This document shows positions 8,498-17,018 of a stretch of DNA of 55,833 nucleotides, one piece after another (the stretch's first letter is position 1; every line of letters begins with the position of its first letter). Position numbers and translations under genes: made by a program. The notes under the pieces are model-generated. The model saw only the letters and a list, made by a program, of their open reading frames with translations, did not search any database and was not told where the DNA came from. The DNA comes from an uncultured Acetatifactor sp. Lineage in GTDB: Bacteria; Bacillota; Clostridia; Lachnospirales; Lachnospiraceae. The stretch is taken from positions 1 to 55,833 of the forward strand of contig CAJUJN010000020.1 of the NCBI GenBank assembly GCA_910586775.1, read 5' to 3'.

Positions 8498-9567
8498 TTT
8501 TTATCGGTCTCTTCGCAGCGTTCTTCCAGAGCCAGTTCCAGTATCCTGTCCAGGACCTGACGGAACGTATATCCGGCAGCCTTCATCATGCCGGGATAAC
8601 GGCTGTGCTCGGTGAAGCCGGGAATGGTATTGGCCTCATTGAATACAACCTCGCCGGCAGGCGTGAGGAACATATCTACACGGGCGAACCCGCGGCAGCC
8701 CAGGGCTTTATAGATGGTCTTTGCCGTCTCTTTGATTTCTTCCGCTTTTGCGCTGTCAATCCTGGCGGGGACATGAATGGCGGAGGTTTTCAGGGTATAT
8801 TTTTCCGTGAAGTCGAAGAAACCGCCGGAAAGCTCGATTTCGTCCACTTCGCCGGTGACGGGTTCCTCATTGCCCAACACGGCGCAGCCCACTTCGAAGC
8901 CGTTGATATTTTCCTCCAGAAGCACCTGGGTGTCATACCGGAAAGCAAGGGAGATGGCTTCCGGCAGATGCTCCGGCTCTGAGACTTTGGTGACACCGTA
9001 GGAAGAGCCGGCTTTTACCGGTTTCACATAAACGGGATAACCGAGCTCTTCCGCAAAAGCCAGCGCGTGGGTAAGGTCGGCACCTTTTTCCAGAACCAGA
9101 TGCTTCGGAACGCGGATGCCTTCCAGACTCACCAGCCTGTGCGCCCTGTCTTTGTCCATACCCAAAGCGGAAGCCAGAGTGCCGCATCCTGCGATGGGGA
9201 TACCGATGAGCTCCAACAGTCCCTGAAGGGTGCCGTCCTCGCCGTTGCCGCCGTGAAGTACCGGGAAGGCAATGTCAATGGGAATCCGGCTGATGCCGTC
9301 CTCTTTCAGTAAAAGCAATGTATTCTCGCCCCGATTGGGAGAAAATGCTGCCGGAGTGCAGTCCTGGGGATTGCACCAACTGTCATTCAGCAGCTTGTCC
9401 ACCGGCCCGGCATAGTGGTACCAGGCACCCTTCTGTGTGATGCCGATCAGAACCGGATTGTACTTTTCACTGTCGAGATTCAGGATGACGCCTGAAGCGG
9501 AGGACAGGGATACGCTATATTCGGGAGAACAGCCTCCAAAAAATACTGCTACATTTAATTTTTTCAT
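8494..9567 (-). CDS. vanG: VanG-type D-alanine-D-serine ligase
   Basis: 357 residues starting MKKLNVAVFFGG, with AAAGGA before the ATG at 9567. The D-Ala-D-X ligase fold is complete: the GGCSPEYSVS N-terminal loop, HGGNGEDGTLQG, the ATP-grasp region YPVYVKPVKAGSS and the metal/ATP motif FNEANTIPGFT. The EKYTLKTSAIHVPA segment has the EKY pattern I associate with VanC/VanG-like D-Ser ligases rather than the VanA/B lactate ligases. The downstream racemase and peptidase support D-Ser use. A housekeeping D-Ala-D-Ala ligase is the main alternative. It is the first gene of the vanG-vanXY-vanT operon. Confidence 0.85.
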   Translation of the reverse strand: MKKLNVAVFFGGCSPEYSVSLSSASGVILNLDSEKYNPVLIGITQKGAWYHYAGPVDKLLNDSWCNPQDCTPAAFSPNRGENTLLLLKEDGISRIPIDIAFPVLHGGNGEDGTLQGLLELIGIPIAGCGTLASALGMDKDRAHRLVSLEGIRVPKHLVLEKGADLTHALAFAEELGYPVYVKPVKAGSSYGVTKVSEPEHLPEAISLAFRYDTQVLLEENINGFEVGCAVLGNEEPVTGEVDEIELSGGFFDFTEKYTLKTSAIHVPARIDSAKAEEIKETAKTIYKALGCRGFARVDMFLTPAGEVVFNEANTIPGFTEHSRYPGMMKAAGYTFRQVLDRILELALEERCEETDKK

Positions 9568-9653
9568 AATAAAATCCTTTCTTGTCTCATAAAAAACCTG
9601 CCCTTTTATCCTACAACTAAAGGGAGGAAAAGTAAATAGTCGGAAGGTTAATT

Positions 9654-9667
9654 TTTCCTTAAGGAAA
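9654..9667. promoter_or_regulatory. perfect palindrome between vanG and the two-component genes
   Basis: TTTCCTTAAGGAAA is a perfect 14-bp palindrome 87 bp upstream of the vanG start, in the region separating divergent transcription units. It is a candidate binding site for the neighbouring response regulator. No binding evidence is available. Confidence 0.4.
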
Positions 9668-9745
9668 GGATTTCGCCTCACTCTGTGTTTTTTAGAGTTT
9701 TTTAATGATATTTTTTCGTTATTTTACACATTCAGGGGGCGGATA

Positions 9746-9754
9746 TGTTATAAT
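9746..9754 (+). promoter_or_regulatory. extended -10 promoter for the sensor kinase gene
   Basis: TGTTATAAT is an extended -10 element (TG at 9746-9747, TATAAT at 9749-9754) with no good -35 match, about 260 bp before the kinase ATG. A weak -35 with an extended -10 would suit an activated or low-level promoter. Confidence 0.45.
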
Positions 9755-9839
9755 TGCTTTATTCGCTACAAAAACAGCATGAAGAAGTATTCCGGTGAGC
9801 CTGAGATGGCAGCAATGTTGAAATAAAGGAATGCTGAAG

Positions 9840-9980
9840 AGGCAGAAATGCCTGAACTGACAGGAATGCCGAGAGTACAGGAAGAACTGAGATAACAGAA
9901 AAGCCAGAGTCGACAGAAAAGCCGGAAATGACGGGGGCGACAGGGAAGCCTGAGACGATAGAAAGGCCGGAGATGCCGGA
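9840..9980. repeat. degenerate 18-bp repeats upstream of the sensor kinase
   Basis: Units of the form ACAGAAAAGCCRGARNNG recur at 9895, 9913, 9940 and 9958, with weaker copies upstream. In one frame they read TEKPES, TEKPEM, TGKPET and IERPEM, but that frame has a stop upstream, lacks a ribosome binding site and is not in frame with the kinase. It lies in the transcribed leader if the promoter at 9746 is used. Confidence 0.55.
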
Positions 9981-10018
9981 CGGGATAATCGGAAAGCAGG
10001 CAGGAAAGGAGTGGGGCC

Positions 10019-11500
10019 ATGAAATTCAGAACCAGACTGCGTGTCACTTTTGTGACTATCATTGCCCTGCCGTTGGTGCTGACAGCGTTGGCGTTCTGCG
10101 GAATAGGGCTGTATTTGATGAATATTCAGGACGGCTTTCCTGTTGAGGAGCTGGATTATAAGGCTATGACGGAGAACATGCGGGAGGTGGTAGACGCCAC
10201 TGACGGGGTGTTTCTGAATCTGAAGCGGCAGATTGCGGAGGATCCTTCCAGGCTTGCGGACAGAGAATATCTGGAGGCGCTGAACTCACAGATCGTGAGA
10301 AAGACCACATATATCATTGTGCGGAAAGAGGATGAATTGTACTATGCCGGGAATGAGGAGGCAGCGGAAGCTATTTTTCTCAGGCTGCCGGCCTTCGGGG
10401 AGCAGGACGGTTCCGAGGATTCCGGGATTTACTTTGATGACATGGATAAGTTCGTGAAGAAAGCGGATTTCCTGTTTCCGGACGGCGCCAGAGGAAGCGC
10501 CTTTGTGGTTACGAAGGTGAATTCCCTGATCTCCAGAAAGCTTCTGGTGGATATGTTCGTGGCGATTTTCCTGATTCTGATCTTTACAGGGCTGATGCTG
10601 ACCCACTGGATTCATAAGGGTGTGTTCGACCCGGTGAATGAGTTGAATGTGGCCATGCGTAAGATTAAAGAGGGCAATTTTGATTATGTCCTGCAGACGG
10701 ATGCCAGGGGAGAAATCGGAGATCTGTACCGGAATTACGAAGATATGCGTCTGCGTCTGAAGGAAAATGCGGAAGAGAACCGGGAGAGCGAGAAGCAGAA
10801 CAGGGAGCTGGTCAGCAATATATCCCATGACTTGAAGACGCCCATTACGGCCATCAAGGGATATGTGGAAGGTATCATGGACGGAGTGGCCGTCACTCCG
10901 GAGAAAATGGATAAATATATAAAGACCATTTACAATAAAGCCAATGATATGGAGCGGCTGATCAATGAGCTGACTTATTATTCCGGTATTGATAATAACA
11001 GGATACCATATAATTTTCACCGCATAAACGTAGCTGATTATTTTGGAGACTGCATTGAGGAAGTGGGGTTGGATCTGGAGCAGAAGAATATCCAGCTGAA
11101 TTACTCCAATCTGGCAGGAAGTGACACTGTTGTCATTGCCGATCCGGAGCAGATGAAGAAAGTGATAAATAATATCATCAGCAACAGTGTAAAATATATG
11201 GATAAATCTCACGGTATCATTGATATCCGGATTCTGGATGAGGCGGATTCCGTACGAATCGAGATAGAGGATAACGGTAAGGGCGTTGCACAGAAGGATC
11301 TTCCAAAGATATTTGAGCGCTTTTACCGCACGGACGCTTCGAGGAATTCTGCCCAGGGCGGCAGCGGAATCGGTCTTTCCATTGTGAAGAAGATTATTGA
11401 GGATCACGGCGGTTATATCTGGGCCACCAGCAAAGAGGGCGTGGGTACCTGTATGCATTTTGTGTTGAGAAAGTATATTGAGCTTCAGGAAGAGATATAA
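10019..11500 (+). CDS. VanS-like sensor histidine kinase
   Basis: 493 residues with AAAGGAG before the ATG. A first membrane segment lies at residues about 10-34, followed by an extracellular domain of about 140 residues and a second segment near 178-200 (MFVAIFLILIFTGLML). Then come a HAMP linker, a HisKA domain with the phospho-His in NISHDLKTPITAIKGY, and a HATPase domain with N box IISNSVKYM, G1 DNGKG and G2 GGSGIGLSIV. It probably senses a cell-wall or antibiotic signal for the adjacent van operon, inferred from position. The kinase gene precedes the regulator gene, the reverse of the usual vanR-vanS order. Confidence 0.85.
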   Translation: MKFRTRLRVTFVTIIALPLVLTALAFCGIGLYLMNIQDGFPVEELDYKAMTENMREVVDATDGVFLNLKRQIAEDPSRLADREYLEALNSQIVRKTTYIIVRKEDELYYAGNEEAAEAIFLRLPAFGEQDGSEDSGIYFDDMDKFVKKADFLFPDGARGSAFVVTKVNSLISRKLLVDMFVAIFLILIFTGLMLTHWIHKGVFDPVNELNVAMRKIKEGNFDYVLQTDARGEIGDLYRNYEDMRLRLKENAEENRESEKQNRELVSNISHDLKTPITAIKGYVEGIMDGVAVTPEKMDKYIKTIYNKANDMERLINELTYYSGIDNNRIPYNFHRINVADYFGDCIEEVGLDLEQKNIQLNYSNLAGSDTVVIADPEQMKKVINNIISNSVKYMDKSHGIIDIRILDEADSVRIEIEDNGKGVAQKDLPKIFERFYRTDASRNSAQGGSGIGLSIVKKIIEDHGGYIWATSKEGVGTCMHFVLRKYIELQEEI

Positions 11501-11546
11501 AGGGACAGCATGGAAGAGAACAGGGTAAGAAAGGCAGGGTAAGGAA

Positions 11547-12239
11547 ATGAGCAGAATTTTGATTATTGAAGACGAAGTGGCAATCGCCGATCTGGAGAAG
11601 GACTATCTGGAACTGAGTGATTTTCAGGTGGATATCTGTAATGCCGGGGACGACGGGCTGACCATGGCATTGAATGGGGAGTATAATCTGGTCATTCTGG
11701 ATCTGATGCTGCCGGGGATGGACGGCTTTGAGGTGTGCCGAAAAATCAGGGAAGAGAAAAATATCCCCATTTTGATGGTTTCGGCAAAGAAAGATGATAT
11801 CGACAAGATCAGGGGCCTCGGTCTGGGGGCGGATGATTATATGACAAAGCCGTTCAGTCCCAGTGAGCTGGTGGCAAGGGTGAAAGCCCATATGGCAAGA
11901 TACGAACGTCTGGTGGGCACGAACCAGAAGCCTCAGAATGATATCGTGGAAATCAGGGGCATCCGTATTGACAAGACGGCACGCCGTGTCTATATAAACG
12001 GTGAAGAGAGAACATTTACCACCAAGGAATTCGACCTGCTCACCTTCCTTGCGGAGAATCCCAACCATGTATACACCAAGGAAGAATTGTTCCGCGAAAT
12101 CTGGGATATGGACTCCATCGGTGACATTGCCACGGTGACGGTGCATATCAAGAAGATTCGGGAGAAGATAGAAAAGGATACCGCGAAGCCCCAGTATATT
12201 GAGACAATCTGGGGGGTTGGGTATCGCTTTAAGGTGTAA
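11547..12239 (+). CDS. OmpR-type response regulator (VanR-like)
   Basis: 230 residues. The receiver domain (ILIIEDE, phospho-Asp in LVILDLMLPGMDG, Lys in YMTKPFSPSEL) is followed by a winged-helix OmpR/PhoB domain (FTTKEFDLLTFL, VTVHIKKIREKI, IWGVGYRFKV). It is 46 bp downstream of the kinase with its own site (GGTAAGGA), so the two form an operon ended by a clear terminator. It likely regulates the divergent vanG operon. Confidence 0.88.
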   Translation: MSRILIIEDEVAIADLEKDYLELSDFQVDICNAGDDGLTMALNGEYNLVILDLMLPGMDGFEVCRKIREEKNIPILMVSAKKDDIDKIRGLGLGADDYMTKPFSPSELVARVKAHMARYERLVGTNQKPQNDIVEIRGIRIDKTARRVYINGEERTFTTKEFDLLTFLAENPNHVYTKEELFREIWDMDSIGDIATVTVHIKKIREKIEKDTAKPQYIETIWGVGYRFKV

Positions 12240-12282
12240 GAAGGAATAAAAATGCAGGACGGCATATGGAAGGCCGCTATGA

Positions 12283-12337
12283 CAAAGGGGGGGCGGGAAG
12301 CGACCGGGAGGCTATTTCCCGACACCCCCTTTTTTGG
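12283..12337 (+). terminator. intrinsic terminator after the two-component pair
   Basis: A GGGGGGGCGGGAA arm and its partner TTCCCGACACCCCC form a strong stem followed by TTTTTT. It also lies at the 3' end of the convergent operon ending at 12357. Confidence 0.85.
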
Positions 12338-12356
12338 AAGTCAGCGGAATAATATG

Positions 12357-13226
12357 TCAAAATATCTGTGTTCCATACAGCAGTGCAAGCATCAGGAGCG
12401 CACAGAGCCCGCATGATACCAACAGTGTTTTGTCAGATAGGATCAGCGCAGTAGGGTCTGCTTCTGAACGTCCCGAAAACACCAACAGCAGATATCTTAT
12501 TACTATGAACAGAACAATAGGTACCGTATAAACCAAATTCGCTCCCTGTGATATAGACCACAGAGAATAGAATGCCATAGCCAATCCCGCGCACATGAAA
12601 ACTATCCCGTTGAGAAAGTTCATCTCGTATACTTCCAAAACATCCCGGGTTCCTCCTGTTCCGTAATTGTGCAGCTCTCCTCTGCGTTTTCCGAATGCCA
12701 TGAATAAGGATAACGACACCACTGTCAAAAACATCCAGCCGGAAACGCCGTCGCTGACTATCGTTCCTCCCACCATTACACGTAATACAAAACCTGCTGC
12801 AATACAGAAGCAGTCAATAATTACCTTGGTTTTCAGCCATTTTGAATACAAGATGTTTATAACAACATAGGCCAGTATCAATAAAAAGGAATAAAGATTA
12901 ACCGAAAGGGCCAGCCCAAATCCTGCTATCATCAGACATATCAGCAGTATCCATGCGCAGGGAAACGAAATTTGTCCCGACGCGATGGGACGGTTCTTTT
13001 TCACTGCATGTTTTCTGTCATTTTCAACATCATTGATGTCATTCAGCACATAAATCGCCGAGGATATCAGGCAAAAGGACAAAGCCAGAATGGCAGCCTG
13101 AATGAGCTTGTCCCATTCGAATAATTCCAGCGAAAATATAATTGCGCAAAAAACAAACAGGTTTTTCAGCCAACTTTTTATTCTCATTTGCTTTAGATAG
13201 ATTCCGAGTGATGGCCTCTTTTTCAT
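12357..13226 (-). CDS. UbiA-like polyprenyl-phosphate phosphoribosyltransferase
   Basis: 289 residues with about nine membrane segments. UbiA-superfamily Asp-rich motifs are present: NDINDVENDRKH (near residue 63) and the following RPIASG. The opening KQMRIKSWLKNLFVF matches the decaprenyl-phosphate phosphoribosyltransferase (DPPR synthase) subgroup, which transfers phosphoribose from PRPP to a polyprenyl phosphate. The start has AGGAG at good spacing. It is the last gene of a three-gene leftward operon with two glycosyltransferase-like membrane proteins, consistent with a lipid-linked pentose donor for surface glycans. Confidence 0.8.
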   Translation of the reverse strand: MKKRPSLGIYLKQMRIKSWLKNLFVFCAIIFSLELFEWDKLIQAAILALSFCLISSAIYVLNDINDVENDRKHAVKKNRPIASGQISFPCAWILLICLMIAGFGLALSVNLYSFLLILAYVVINILYSKWLKTKVIIDCFCIAAGFVLRVMVGGTIVSDGVSGWMFLTVVSLSLFMAFGKRRGELHNYGTGGTRDVLEVYEMNFLNGIVFMCAGLAMAFYSLWSISQGANLVYTVPIVLFIVIRYLLLVFSGRSEADPTALILSDKTLLVSCGLCALLMLALLYGTQIF

Positions 13227-13251
13227 ACGATTCTCCTATATCATCATATTG

Positions 13252-14868
13252 TTACGGCGACAACTGATAGAGTCTGATCTCATAGCCAACTGCCGCTCCG
13301 CGCATATATCGGTAAATGCTCCTTGCCGAAAACCAGATATTTTGAAATTCCAGGAAATGGCAGCCTGGCTTTTCCACCGGAAACAGGTAAACCAGAGGAT
13401 AATACTCATCCAGACGTTCATAAAAGTCTGCAATCCATCCATATACTTCGGGGTCAGCCTCCAAGTAAAGGTCGCGTTGGGCGGACGACGTCATTACGAA
13501 CTTCGGACTGTTGCCGTATTTGTACTTCGCGGGATCACCTTCTTCGAATTCCGAGAAGGCTCCATAGTATCCGCCCGGGTCTAAAGGCGTGTTACAGTCT
13601 TGTACGGTATTTTGAACTGTTATACCCATTTCTGCAAATACCTCCTGGAGGATAAGGCGGCTGTCCGGTGCCAGAAAACTTCCGGAAACCGCCAGGGCTC
13701 CTGCCAGCAGGCTGCATGCCGGTAATAAAAAGAGCATGGAATATGCCATCAAAAGGGCGGGAAATGTTTTTTTCATAAGTCCCTGCAAATCATCTAAGAT
13801 ATAAAATGCCCCCACAGCCCCAAATAAAAGTCCTGCCGCATAAAGTGGCAATGTATAGCGTTCCCAATGGATTCTTAATGTAGAAATAGGTACTATATAT
13901 GCCAAAAAACTCAACAGAATGATTGTGGGCCTCATATTCTTCCGCAATGATTTCACAATTCCGTAAATACTGCTCACTGTCAGCAACAACCCTAAGTGTA
14001 CGCCCGTGGTTTTTATATAAAAGAGCAGCGTTTCCCCAAAGTTAAGGCCGTCTGCGCCTAAATGATACTGCTTATTCTGACCTGCCATTATCTCTAAAAC
14101 AGTTCTGAGATCAATCAGCAATATGGGAGAAACGGCCAGGATTCCAAGCAGGAAAAAGAGGATTGCCAGACATCCGTTTTTTACGATCATGGCAGGTTTT
14201 TTCATGTGTGCCGCACAGACGGCAACAGCGATGATCACACAGCCATAAGCCCCCGGATATTTTTCACAGGTGGCAAGCGCCGTAAAGAAAGACATCCAAA
14301 ACAGCCATGAGATAGAAGGGTTTCTTTGATAACAAAGCGCCGCCCATAATATGCCCATCAGGAAAAACAGGAGCGGTATATCCGGTGTGATATAATGAGA
14401 ATGTTCGATGAACGACGGAAATACCGCAAAGAGCAGGGTTGTATACAACGCCTGCTTTCTGCCCCAAAAAAGGCCGATTAAGTAGGCACAAATAACCGTA
14501 CCCACACCAAAAAGGGCAGTCAGGACACGGGACGCCGTGGTAAACAGGGCGAAGCTCTCATTATAATTAGCGGCAAAATCGTTTCGACCCTGCGGCGCAA
14601 AATACAGTTCCTGTATCCCTACATATATAAGGGTATTCAGTTTAATCGTAACATGGTTCGGCCTGTAATAGTCATGCACATCAAAGTCACGGTTCAGGGC
14701 GCACTGATAAGCCTGTCCGAAAATAAGCCCTTCGTCCGGATGTAAATTGCCATGGGGCATTCCCCATCCTGCGCCCACAACGCGCAGCAGCACAGCAACT
14801 GCGAATATAAGGGCCAGTATCAAAAAGTACCAACGGTCAAATTTTTCTCTAAACATTCTTCGTTTCAT
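13252..14868 (-). CDS. GT39/PMT-like GT-C glycosyltransferase
   Basis: 538 residues with 11-12 membrane segments. An acidic motif in the first external loop (PHGNLHPDEGLIFG, near residue 38) is characteristic of GT-C enzymes that use polyprenyl-phosphate sugars. A second loop motif, HYITPDIPLLF, also fits the PMT_2/ArnT-like family. The C-terminal 130 residues are an external soluble region. It probably transfers a sugar from a polyprenyl-phosphate carrier outside the membrane. The neighbouring UbiA-like enzyme may make that carrier. The substrate is unknown. Confidence 0.75.
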   Translation of the reverse strand: MKRRMFREKFDRWYFLILALIFAVAVLLRVVGAGWGMPHGNLHPDEGLIFGQAYQCALNRDFDVHDYYRPNHVTIKLNTLIYVGIQELYFAPQGRNDFAANYNESFALFTTASRVLTALFGVGTVICAYLIGLFWGRKQALYTTLLFAVFPSFIEHSHYITPDIPLLFFLMGILWAALCYQRNPSISWLFWMSFFTALATCEKYPGAYGCVIIAVAVCAAHMKKPAMIVKNGCLAILFFLLGILAVSPILLIDLRTVLEIMAGQNKQYHLGADGLNFGETLLFYIKTTGVHLGLLLTVSSIYGIVKSLRKNMRPTIILLSFLAYIVPISTLRIHWERYTLPLYAAGLLFGAVGAFYILDDLQGLMKKTFPALLMAYSMLFLLPACSLLAGALAVSGSFLAPDSRLILQEVFAEMGITVQNTVQDCNTPLDPGGYYGAFSEFEEGDPAKYKYGNSPKFVMTSSAQRDLYLEADPEVYGWIADFYERLDEYYPLVYLFPVEKPGCHFLEFQNIWFSARSIYRYMRGAAVGYEIRLYQLSP

Positions 14869-14910
14869 TTTTATACCCCAGGCGCGCTTCGGCGCTCTTA
14901 CCAGTCAATA

Positions 14911-16551
14911 TTAACGTTCCGGATTTCCGTACATTCCTATGAAGGCAAGCGGCAGTATCAGACAAAAAGGCCATGAATAACGGAATGACGATATCGGCGA
15001 GAGTATCATAATGCCGTATTGTGCAATCAGCGGCAGAAAAAGAGGCAGGACCTTTGTAAAAAATCCCCGCTTTTTCCACGCCAGCGCCAGCGCCAGTGCA
15101 TAGAGCAAAAACCAAAGCGTAAATCCCGGTACGAAAAACAATCTTATAACGGGGGTCTTCCGCCAAAAATCAGAAATGCAGACACTCTCATAATATTTCT
15201 TCAAGAACTGTGAATCCCATATGCTTTTACGCTCTAAAGGCTCAGCAAACATCTCCGGAGGGTAATTTTCGTACATAACATATGAGAAACCATAATAGCC
15301 GGGGTACCAATAGCCCAGCGTGTTGGATAAAAAAGCCACTGCATATTCTTTTGAAAACTGTTTTCCAATCTGCAAATAGAATTTCCAAAAAGCAATCGGG
15401 TCATCGTTATAATGATCCGAATAAAAGCAGCTTTTGGCGGGATCCGCACAGAAAGGGGTATATATGCGGCCAGGCGACGATTCCATCCATTCCAGGTTAT
15501 CAATGTAATACGTCATCTGGTCCTCTTGTTCGCCTGTCAGCTCATCCGCCTTGTTGACGGCGACGCGCTGCAATTGCTGTATGGGCACGCTCAATGCTTC
15601 CCGTACTTCGCCTTGGGCTATACCTAATGCGGCAAAAACAGGTCCGGTATAAATTTTGTACGCAAAAACCGGAAATAGAACTGCCGCTATGAGGGCAACA
15701 TACGCTTTTGCCTTCTTTATTTTTGAAATCCTCAATAGAAACAAGGCGGCAAAGCAAAAGATGTAGATGTGAAAGCCATTGTTCCTGAAAGCGCACATTA
15801 AGAAGCTGATCACTGGCAAGGACAATAAATTTTGCTTTCGCAGGGAATATTCTGACGGATCAGTTGCAATTTCCGTAAAATGACAGGCAAACAGTACAAG
15901 GAATGCAGTATACGGACTGTCCTTTATCATTGTTACGGACAGGCAGGCATTCATGAACCAAATTGCCGAGAACAGCACGGTAAGCAGGACTATCAAAATC
16001 GGAACCTTCTTTTTCTTCAGCAAAAAGACAAGACGGGTAAGGGCGTAGCTCAAAAGCAGCATTTGCAGAAGCGACAGCAGGCCGATTCCAAACTCATAAC
16101 TGGAAAAAAGGGTATCTCCTGATTTCATAAAGAACCGTAAGAGCCATGTGTGTAAGACAGGATGATGATTATTCGTAATCTCACCGAGAGCGCTGCCGAC
16201 CTGGGATATCATATCGTAAGACAGGACACCCGGGTATAAGATGAGCCAGGCAGGTATCCATGACACAAAAAGAAAAGCCCAAATAAGCAAAAAAAGCCTG
16301 CGGTTCCCAACTTTGTCAAGATACCTGTTAAGATACCGGGATACGCGTCCGTTTCCTGTGCATAAACGACGCCGCGGTACAACGGAAAAAATGAAAAAAT
16401 TAACTGCCAGACATAATAGGAAGCACAGTATAAAAGGAAAAAGCTGCGAACGTTTAAATTCTATATTCTGTGACGCTATCGCAGGCCCTGCCACAGTATA
16501 TGCAATACTATAAAAAAGCGCAAGAAAAACGGCAAAGAACAAATTTGTCAT
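14911..16551 (-). CDS. DUF6020-like polytopic membrane protein
   Basis: 546 residues with about 12 membrane segments and GGAGG before the ATG. Features include PGVLSYDMISQ and NNHHPVLHTWLLRFF in the second external loop, reminiscent of the acidic/His loop of GT-C transferases. I associate this architecture with DUF6020 proteins near cell-surface glycan genes. It is the first gene of the operon with the GT39-like and UbiA-like proteins. The reaction is unknown. Confidence 0.65.
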   Translation of the reverse strand: MTNLFFAVFLALFYSIAYTVAGPAIASQNIEFKRSQLFPFILCFLLCLAVNFFIFSVVPRRRLCTGNGRVSRYLNRYLDKVGNRRLFLLIWAFLFVSWIPAWLILYPGVLSYDMISQVGSALGEITNNHHPVLHTWLLRFFMKSGDTLFSSYEFGIGLLSLLQMLLLSYALTRLVFLLKKKKVPILIVLLTVLFSAIWFMNACLSVTMIKDSPYTAFLVLFACHFTEIATDPSEYSLRKQNLLSLPVISFLMCAFRNNGFHIYIFCFAALFLLRISKIKKAKAYVALIAAVLFPVFAYKIYTGPVFAALGIAQGEVREALSVPIQQLQRVAVNKADELTGEQEDQMTYYIDNLEWMESSPGRIYTPFCADPAKSCFYSDHYNDDPIAFWKFYLQIGKQFSKEYAVAFLSNTLGYWYPGYYGFSYVMYENYPPEMFAEPLERKSIWDSQFLKKYYESVCISDFWRKTPVIRLFFVPGFTLWFLLYALALALAWKKRGFFTKVLPLFLPLIAQYGIMILSPISSFRYSWPFCLILPLAFIGMYGNPER

Positions 16552-16637
16552 TTTTTTCCTCCAAGCCCAACTCAGTTAATCTAACAGATCTACCCGGCCG
16601 GCAGTTCAGCCACAGATTTCGATTTATCGGTGGCTTT

Positions 16638-16643
16638 ATTATA
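16638..16643 (-). promoter_or_regulatory. promoter of the glycan membrane operon
   Basis: On the minus strand TGTTATAAT gives an extended -10 about 87 bp before the 16551 start. The leader then contains a small hairpin (GCCAC/GTGGC arms). On the plus strand, 16700-17018 shows no convincing gene; open frames there lack ribosome binding sites and any recognisable protein. Confidence 0.5.
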
Positions 16644-17018
16644 ACATGCCGTTTCCGAAAATGAAATATATTTCTTTGTACGTGGTAAAACAAAATCGGA
16701 TAGATATTTTACCGTATATGAGCATTTGCCTGGGGTTTACCGTAACAGAGACGGGTATTGCTATGGCTTAACGGATATTCCGCGGCAGATTTTGAGTAAT
16801 AAAGGGCGGAAATTGTATGGCCGGATGTGTGAAAGCGCGGGGATTTATCGTACAGGCTACTATGATTTTATGGCAGGATATGTTAAAATGGCAGCATGTG
16901 CTCATCCTGGTATCCCGGAGGATTTACGGACATATTCCTTTCGAGGACGGAAATTCTCTGCTTGTGGCCGGGTACCGGGCGGGACAGCTGCGGAGTTATA
17001 GATACGAGGAGGATATAT

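Noticed and set aside
10286..12146. Two long minus-strand open frames under the two-component genes
   Set aside because: Both lie opposite well-supported kinase and regulator genes and have no recognisable motifs.
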